A DNA stretch of 64,000 bases from Chryseobacterium sp. H1D6B (GTDB lineage: Bacteria; Bacteroidota; Bacteroidia; Flavobacteriales; Weeksellaceae): positions 496,001 through 560,000 of the forward strand of contig NZ_JARXVJ010000001.1 of the NCBI RefSeq assembly GCF_029892445.1. Direction: 5' to 3'. Made by a program: the position numbers and the translations under genes. The notes beneath the pieces are model-generated. The model saw nothing but the letters and a program-made list of their open reading frames with translations, searched no databases and was not told the origin of the DNA. Shown piece after piece: positions 59,054-64,000 of this stretch; within the stretch, counting starts at the first letter, position 1, and each line of letters begins with the position of its first letter.

Positions 59054-60628
59054 TTAAATAAAAGGATACGCTTTCAAGGTGAGAAATTCTTCAAAATCTC
59101 CCGAGAATATCAGTTCATTGAACAGTTCTTTAGCAAGATTAAATTTCCCATTCTTGAACCGGTCTTCGCCGACGTAGTTTTCAATAGTGTCCATTTCTTC
59201 GGTTTCCCATTGAAGAACCATTTCGCGTGTCAGTATTCTGCGGTCATTTAAAACAGCTTTATTCTGCAGCCACTGCCAGATCTGTGTTCTTGAAATTTCT
59301 GCTGTTGCGGCATCTTCCATCAAATTGTAGATCGCGGCTGCTCCTGTTCCCATCAGCCAGCTTTCGAGATAAAGGATTCCTACATTGATATTTTTTCTTA
59401 TTCCTTTTTCAGTAATTTCTCCTTTTGGGATTTCCAGCAGTTCATTTTCTTTAATATCATACTCAAACTTTTTATCGATCTGATTTTCTGACGGCATATA
59501 TTGATCAAAAATATCTTTTGCGACAGATACCAAAGCGGGATGAGCTACCCAAGTTCCGTCATGGCCGTTTTTCACTTCCCTTTTCTTATCATTCCGCACT
59601 TTTTCAAAAGCTTTACTATTGGCTTCATAGTCATTCTTCACAGGAATCTGTGCTGTCATTCCGCCAATTGCATGGACGTTTCTTTTATGGCATATTTCAA
59701 TGACTCTTTTGGAATAGGCACTCATAAATGGAGAAGTCATCGTCACCTGATCGCGGTCGGGAACTATGAATTCCGGAAGGTTTCTAAATTTCTTGATAAA
59801 TGAAAAAATATAATCCCAGCGTCCGCAGTTTAAACCGGAGCTGTGTTCTTTCAGTTCATACAATATTTCGTCGATCTGAAATGATGCTGTAATCGTTTCA
59901 ATTAAAACCGTTGCTTTAATTGTTCCCTGTGGAATACCCAAGTAATTTTGTGAAAAAATAAAAACTTCATTCCACCAGCGGGCTTCTTTGTAATGTTCCA
60001 GCTTAGGAAGATAAAAATACGGTCCGCTGCCGTTTTCAACCAGCTTTTTTGCATTTCTGAAAAAATAAATTCCAAAATCAATTAATGAACCTGAAACTTC
60101 CTCTCCATTGATCTCAATATGTTTCTCCGGAAGATGAAGCCCTCGGGGACGGACGAGAAGAACAGCTGTTTTCTCATTGAGCTGATAAGATTTTCCCTGC
60201 TCATTCGTAAAATCAATCTCCCGGTTAACTGCATCAGAAAGATTGATCTGCCCGTCCATACAGTTCTCCCAAACCGGCGAATTGCTGTCTTCAAAATCTG
60301 CCATAAAGGTGGAAGCTCCTGAATTCAATGCGTTGATAATCATTTTCCGGTCTACGGGACCTGTGATCTCTACTCTTCTATTCAATAAATCTTTAGGAAG
60401 CGGAGAACATACCCAGTTTTCATTTCTTATTTCTTCCGTTTCTTTTAAAAATTCTGGAAAATGCCTTTGATCGAATTCCAGCTGTGTTTCTTTTCTTTTT
60501 TCTAAAAGTTCTTTTCTTTTAGGATCAAAATTTTGATGAAGCTCAACCAGAAAATCTATCAAATCCTGACTAAAAATCTCTTCAAACTGCTTTTGAGACT
60601 TTATTTGTAATTGAGTTTTAGTTTCCAT
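59054..60628 (-). CDS. aceB: malate synthase A
   Basis: A 524-residue enzyme of the malate synthase A type, condensing glyoxylate and acetyl-CoA to malate. Catalytic regions are FMADFEDSNSPVWENC (about residues 109-124), TVLIETITASFQIDEILYEL and GRWDYIFSFIKKF (Mg and glyoxylate). The C-terminal domain has GTGAAAIYNLMEDAATAEISR. Length is normal. It is promoter-proximal to aceA, and divergent from the XRE/ScfR-type regulator, with a palindromic site in between. Confidence 0.95.
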   Translation of the reverse strand: METKTQLQIKSQKQFEEIFSQDLIDFLVELHQNFDPKRKELLEKRKETQLEFDQRHFPEFLKETEEIRNENWVCSPLPKDLLNRRVEITGPVDRKMIINALNSGASTFMADFEDSNSPVWENCMDGQINLSDAVNREIDFTNEQGKSYQLNEKTAVLLVRPRGLHLPEKHIEINGEEVSGSLIDFGIYFFRNAKKLVENGSGPYFYLPKLEHYKEARWWNEVFIFSQNYLGIPQGTIKATVLIETITASFQIDEILYELKEHSSGLNCGRWDYIFSFIKKFRNLPEFIVPDRDQVTMTSPFMSAYSKRVIEICHKRNVHAIGGMTAQIPVKNDYEANSKAFEKVRNDKKREVKNGHDGTWVAHPALVSVAKDIFDQYMPSENQIDKKFEYDIKENELLEIPKGEITEKGIRKNINVGILYLESWLMGTGAAAIYNLMEDAATAEISRTQIWQWLQNKAVLNDRRILTREMVLQWETEEMDTIENYVGEDRFKNGKFNLAKELFNELIFSGDFEEFLTLKAYPFI

Positions 60629-60656
60629 AACATACTGATTTTGTGATTTGATTACA

Positions 60657-60664
60657 CAAACTTA
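60657..60664 (-). promoter_or_regulatory. -7 box of aceB
   Basis: Minus-strand TAAGTTTG, 28 bases before the ATG at 60628. The palindrome at 60684-60697 sits at its -33 region. Confidence 0.6.
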
Positions 60665-60683
60665 AATAAAAATATTCACAAAT

Positions 60684-60697
60684 AGCGAACGTTCGCT
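60684..60697. promoter_or_regulatory. palindromic candidate operator of the glyoxylate genes
   Basis: AGCGAACGTTCGCT is a perfect 14-base palindrome and GC-rich against the AT background. It lies at the -33 distance from the aceB -7 box and 47 bases upstream of the regulator's own -7 box. It is a strong candidate for binding by the divergent XRE-type regulator. Confidence 0.6.
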
Positions 60698-60743
60698 GAA
60701 TTATTTTTAAAAATTATTATGCAGATAATCGCATTCATTTATT

Positions 60744-60751
60744 TATATTTG
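60744..60751 (+). promoter_or_regulatory. -7 box of the XRE regulator, 4 bases from its ATG
   Basis: TATATTTG, then ATTC, then ATG at 60756, implying a leaderless mRNA. Confidence 0.65.
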
Positions 60752-60755
60752 ATTC

Positions 60756-62231
60756 ATGAATTCGGACAGCGGCTATATTAAAACAGTCTTCGGACTGAAA
60801 CTAAAACAGCAGAGACAAAAGAAAAATTGGTCTCTGCAGGACCTTGCCGTAAAAACAGGTTTGTCAAAATCTTATCTCAATGAAATTGAAAACGGAAAAA
60901 AATATCCCAAACATGATAAAATAATCCAGCTTTCTGAGTCTTTGAACTGTACATTTGATGATCTGGTCTCTACCAAACTTGATAAAAGTTTAGCCCCATT
61001 TAATGAAATTCTGCAGTCTGATTTTTTTAAAGAAGTTCCGCTGGAATTATTCGGGATCAATAAAAATAATCTGATCAGTATTATCAGCGACGCACCCAAA
61101 AAAGTAACTGCTTTCATTAATGCTCTTATTGAAATTTCACAGAATTACAATTTAGGAAAGGAGCGTTTTTATTTTGCCGTGTTAAGGTCTTTTCAGGAGC
61201 TCTACGATAATTATTTCCCTGAAATTGAAGAAAAGGTCGTACAGTTTGCTCATGAGAATAAATTAGAATTGAAGAAAAATTTAAAAACAGAGCTCTTAGA
61301 ACATATTCTTATTGAGAAATTTAATTATACTATACAATCTGAGAATTTTGAGAAGTTCGGAACATTAGACAATCTACGGTCATTATTTATTCCCGAGAAA
61401 AAATTACTGCTGCTGAACAATAAGCTTGAAAAGGATCAGAAGACTTTTATTTTAGCTAAAGAAATAGGATTCAATGTTTTGGAATTAAAAAACCGTCCCA
61501 ACACTTACTCCTGGCTGGATTTCGGAAGCTTTGAAGAAATTTTGAATAATTTCTATGCTGCTTATTTTGCAGGAGCACTGCTTATTTCAAAAGAAAAAGT
61601 CATTGAAAAGACTTCTGATTTCTTTCTAGAAAACAATTGGGAACCGAAAAGTTTCGAAGATCTCATCAGTAATTTCACTCATTCTCCTGAAACCTTTTAT
61701 TACAGATTAACGAATGTTCTCTCATCAGAACTGGGAATTAAAGATCTCTTTTATTTATGTCTCGTAAAAAAGAAGGGATCTGATAAAATACAGATCTTAA
61801 AAGAACTTCACCTCAACCATCAGCAGGCTCCCCACGCCAATGCTACCAACGAACATTACTGCCGGAGATGGATCGCCGTTAAAAACCTGCATCATTTAAA
61901 AGAAAATGAAACGTTAACGGATGCGCAGATTTCCCATTATAAAGACCAGGGAGTAAGCTATCTGGTGATTTCTACTTCCCAGAAAAATCCATTTTCAGAT
62001 GGAAGCAACAGAAGTTACTGTTTGGGAGTTCTACTGAACACCCAGACGATTAAAAAAATAAATTTCATCAAATCTTCCTCTTTAAAAACGATCAATGTAG
62101 GAGTCACCTGCGAATCCTGCAGTATTGCCGACTGCGAAGTGAGACAGGCTCCGCCGGTACGACTGGAAAAAGAACATTTTAACCTTACCATGAAAAATTC
62201 AATTGAAAAAATAAGAAAAGAAATTTTATGA
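60756..62231 (+). CDS. XRE-family regulator of the ScfR/RamB type
   Basis: A 491-residue protein. The N-terminal helix-turn-helix is at about residues 13-68 (AVKTGLSKSYLNEIENG). The middle region resembles the IrrE/ImmA-like domain, but its zinc HExxH is degenerate (LAKEIGF). The C-terminus has the cysteine cluster CESCSIADCEVRQAPP, typical of short-chain-fatty-acyl regulators (DUF2083). Relatives such as RamB control the glyoxylate and acetate genes in other bacteria. Divergent placement from aceB-aceA with a palindrome in between strongly suggests that it controls the shunt. Confidence 0.88.
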   Translation: MNSDSGYIKTVFGLKLKQQRQKKNWSLQDLAVKTGLSKSYLNEIENGKKYPKHDKIIQLSESLNCTFDDLVSTKLDKSLAPFNEILQSDFFKEVPLELFGINKNNLISIISDAPKKVTAFINALIEISQNYNLGKERFYFAVLRSFQELYDNYFPEIEEKVVQFAHENKLELKKNLKTELLEHILIEKFNYTIQSENFEKFGTLDNLRSLFIPEKKLLLLNNKLEKDQKTFILAKEIGFNVLELKNRPNTYSWLDFGSFEEILNNFYAAYFAGALLISKEKVIEKTSDFFLENNWEPKSFEDLISNFTHSPETFYYRLTNVLSSELGIKDLFYLCLVKKKGSDKIQILKELHLNHQQAPHANATNEHYCRRWIAVKNLHHLKENETLTDAQISHYKDQGVSYLVISTSQKNPFSDGSNRSYCLGVLLNTQTIKKINFIKSSSLKTINVGVTCESCSIADCEVRQAPPVRLEKEHFNLTMKNSIEKIRKEIL

Positions 62232-62257
62232 TCATCTAAACACAAATAAACACACAA

Positions 62258-62911
62258 ATGATTTTAGACTTATTTTTCCCTAACCGCTGTCTCCACTGCA
62301 GCACTATCATTGATGCAGATCTATTGGTCTGTAATCTGTGTTTTAATCAAATTCATTTCACCCACTACCATTATTTCACTGAAAACAGCACAAAGGAAAA
62401 ATGCAGGCTTCTGTTTCCTGTAGAAAATACATATGCCTTAATGCAGTTCGGAGAAGAGAACCTGAGCAGAAAAATCATCCATGAACTCAAATACAGAGGA
62501 AGAGAAACAACAGGAAAAATTCTTGCAGCATGGGTAACAGAAAGACTGGATTTTAAAAATGAAAAACCAGATCTGTTAGTCAGTGTTCCGCTTCATTATA
62601 AGAAACAGAGAGAACGAGGATATAACCAGCTGCATGTATTTACAGAGGCCTTATCTGCATTTTATCATATTCCGTTCGATCATCATTTAATTAAAAGAAA
62701 TCATTATTCTAAAGCGCAGGCTCTGAAAGATAAAAAACACCGTCTGGAAACTGAAAATATGTTTTCAGTCACCAAACCCGTTTCGGGAAAGCACATTTTA
62801 TTGATCGATGATGTTTTTACAACAGGAAACACAGCCGCTACGATTGCCTGGGAAATTTTAAACGCAGGAGATAATAAAGTGAGCGTTTTGGTGATGGCAA
62901 TGGATGAATAG
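62258..62911 (+). CDS. ComF-family phosphoribosyltransferase-like protein
   Basis: A 217-residue protein of the ComF/GntX family. An N-terminal four-cysteine zinc site (CLHC at 11-14, CNLC at 25-28) precedes the PRTase domain with the PRPP loop LLIDDVFTTGNTAAT (about residues 178-192). In other bacteria ComF helps DNA uptake and processing in natural transformation. It follows the XRE regulator with a 26-base gap, and may be co-transcribed. Length is normal. Confidence 0.9.
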   Translation: MILDLFFPNRCLHCSTIIDADLLVCNLCFNQIHFTHYHYFTENSTKEKCRLLFPVENTYALMQFGEENLSRKIIHELKYRGRETTGKILAAWVTERLDFKNEKPDLLVSVPLHYKKQRERGYNQLHVFTEALSAFYHIPFDHHLIKRNHYSKAQALKDKKHRLETENMFSVTKPVSGKHILLIDDVFTTGNTAATIAWEILNAGDNKVSVLVMAMDE

Positions 62912-63021
62912 AATGATGAGTTATAAGTAAATCACAGGACTTGCGACTATAGTAAATCTCCCAAACAAAATATGTCCAGAACCAGGCACGGCATGATAAA
63001 ATATTTTTAGTCTGGTGAAAA

Positions 63022-63672
63022 TTATCTCTGAAGCTTTTCTCCGTAACTTAAGTCTCCTGCATCTCCCAAACCAGGAGTGATATATCCTTTTGAAGTTAGT
63101 TGCTCATCGATAGCACCTACCCATATTTTTGCTTCCGGGTAAGCTTTTTCAATGGTTTCAACACCCTGTCTTGACGCAATTGCAGCGACAATATGAAGCT
63201 GGGAAGGTTTTCCGTTTGTCAATAGATCTTTGATTGCTTCAATTAAAGAAGCTCCAGTTGCTAACATCGGATCTGCAACGATCAGCGGTCTGCCTTCGAT
63301 ACTCGGACAGGTAAGATAATCCTGTTTTATAGAAAAATAATCATTGGCATCATGTTTTCTGTATGCGGCTACGAAACCGCAGTCTGCTCTGTCCAGATAA
63401 TTTAAAATCCCCTGGAACAAAGGAACTCCAGCTCTCAAAATAGTAGTTATGACAGGCTGAACAGCAATTTCTGTACTTTTTATCTTATCTAAAGGAGTCT
63501 GGATCTCAATTTCTCTATGCTCCAGTCCTTTGCTTATTTCAAAAGCGGCAATCTCTCCTATACGCTCCATATTTCTACGGAATCTCATCCGGTCATTCTG
63601 AACTTCAACGTTACGAAGTTCATTAATCCATTCATTTACAAGAGAAAAGTTTTCTGATAAAATACTGAGCAT
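63022..63672 (-). CDS. upp: uracil phosphoribosyltransferase
   Basis: A 216-residue salvage enzyme that makes UMP from uracil and PRPP. The PRPP loop is LIVADPMLATGASLIEAI (about residues 130-147) and the uracil-binding C-terminal segment is YITPGLGDAGDLSYGEKL. The arginine region in RAGVPLFQGILNYLDRADCG is conserved. The N-terminus is standard. It is convergent to comF, and a -7 box lies 44 bases upstream. Confidence 0.95.
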   Translation of the reverse strand: MLSILSENFSLVNEWINELRNVEVQNDRMRFRRNMERIGEIAAFEISKGLEHREIEIQTPLDKIKSTEIAVQPVITTILRAGVPLFQGILNYLDRADCGFVAAYRKHDANDYFSIKQDYLTCPSIEGRPLIVADPMLATGASLIEAIKDLLTNGKPSQLHIVAAIASRQGVETIEKAYPEAKIWVGAIDEQLTSKGYITPGLGDAGDLSYGEKLQR

Positions 63673-63715
63673 GAATATTTTAAATTTAAATTACTATTAA
63701 AAAGTTTATTTTTCG

Positions 63716-63723
63716 CAAAATTA
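63716..63723 (-). promoter_or_regulatory. -7 box of upp
   Basis: Minus-strand TAATTTTG, 43 bases before the ATG at 63672. Confidence 0.5.
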
Positions 63724-63817
63724 CAATTAAAAACGGATTTCAATCTTATAAATAAATGGAAAAAAAGTATATTTATAGAAGTTTCTAATCACCACAAAAA
63801 TACAAATATAAATTATA

Positions 63818-64000
63818 ATGATGAAAAGCGTCATTTTAGGAAAGGAGTCTCCTGAATTCATAAAAAACGAAACCCTTCCCGAATTATTAGTTCCTATTTT
63901 TAAACAATACAAAGATAAAACAGCCTTTACATTTAAAGACAAAACTCTCTCCTATGAAGAACTTGACAGCTGGAGCAATGCTGTTGCACTGCAGCTTCAA
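63818..64000 (+). CDS. N-terminal part of an adenylation-domain (AMP-binding/NRPS-type) protein, truncated by the window
   Basis: An open frame from ATG 63818 (or the adjacent ATG 63821) runs off the right edge after 61 codons. The product LPELLVPIFKQYKDKTAFTF followed by LSYEELDSWSNAVAL matches the first core motif of amino-acid adenylation domains (L-S-Y-x-E-L-D-x-x-S-N). A nonribosomal peptide synthetase or a related amino-acid-activating enzyme probably starts here. The remaining domains are beyond the window. Confidence 0.7.
   Translation, partial: MMKSVILGKESPEFIKNETLPELLVPIFKQYKDKTAFTFKDKTLSYEELDSWSNAVALQLQ

Noticed and set aside
59501..59803. 100-codon plus-strand open frame inside aceB
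   Set aside because: It is a mirror of malate synthase codons; the aceB motifs on the other strand are unambiguous.
62912..63021. Possible repeat remnant (GGCACGGCATGATAAAAT) between comF and upp
   Set aside because: The similarity to the repeat at 55467 is limited to about ten bases and no inverted partner is present, so it is not listed as a feature.
1..64000. tRNA, rRNA, CRISPR arrays, insertion sequences, prophage genes
   Set aside because: I looked for tRNA-like T-loops, repeated spacers, transposase motifs and phage structural genes and found none. Dispersed repeats seen are short and carry no transposase.

Overview
The window reads as chromosomal DNA of a member of the Flavobacteriia, most likely Chryseobacterium or a close relative in the Weeksellaceae. 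The evidence is AT-rich DNA, many promoters of the Bacteroidota type (TAnnTTTG at -7, occasionally with TTG about 19 bases upstream), a TonB-dependent receptor with a carboxypeptidase-like plug extension, and lineage-typical small proteins (DUF6427, DUF6341, DUF2007 and DUF3109 types, START-like, OstA-like). No rRNA, tRNA, CRISPR array, insertion sequence or prophage was recognised. Almost all of it is gene-dense core chromosome.

Layout. 0-13 kb is rich in regulators and small accessory enzymes: a MarR-GNAT fusion with a thioesterase, a TetR-MFS efflux operon with a visible operator, a Crp/Fnr-type regulator with an epimerase, an outer-membrane beta-barrel receptor, a second TetR with a 36-base perfect inverted repeat placed between divergent promoters, an AraC regulator and a flavodoxin-fold oxidoreductase. 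13-20 kb holds two tandem TerD proteins, panD with a flippase-like membrane protein, HU, pdxH facing yqgE, a degenerate class IV aminotransferase and a START-like protein. 20-31 kb is housekeeping: a class III aminotransferase, fur-ostA, a KUP potassium transporter, pdhB, an ECF sigma factor with a membrane partner, an LTA-synthase-like enzyme and pssA. 31-41 kb carries an exonuclease, a fumarylacetoacetase-family enzyme, a universal stress protein, small membrane proteins, an M16 peptidase and trigger factor. 41-44.6 kb is a TonB receptor/lipoprotein/His-Cys protein group that looks like metal acquisition. 46.6-51.7 kb is the least understood part: an orphan Tle1-like lipase, a LuxR-type two-component system whose kinase probably starts at a non-ATG codon, two unknown proteins and a DUF5715 peptidase-like protein. 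52-57.5 kb has aqpZ, a PD-(D/E)XK-like protein, an S41 peptidase, a LuxE-like acyl-protein synthetase, lpxH and queD. 57.5-62.2 kb is the glyoxylate shunt (aceB-aceA) with a divergent XRE/ScfR-type regulator and a palindromic candidate operator. The window ends with comF, upp and the first 61 codons of an adenylation-domain protein.

The strongest unexplained signals are regulatory or RNA-level. They are a compact promoter-to-terminator unit (56140-56236) that looks like a ~60-nt small RNA, eight genes whose -7 box lies 3-5 bases from the start codon (probable leaderless mRNAs), face-to-face overlapping promoters, and repeat elements, one fragment of which appears to have been inserted in frame into a protein-coding gene.
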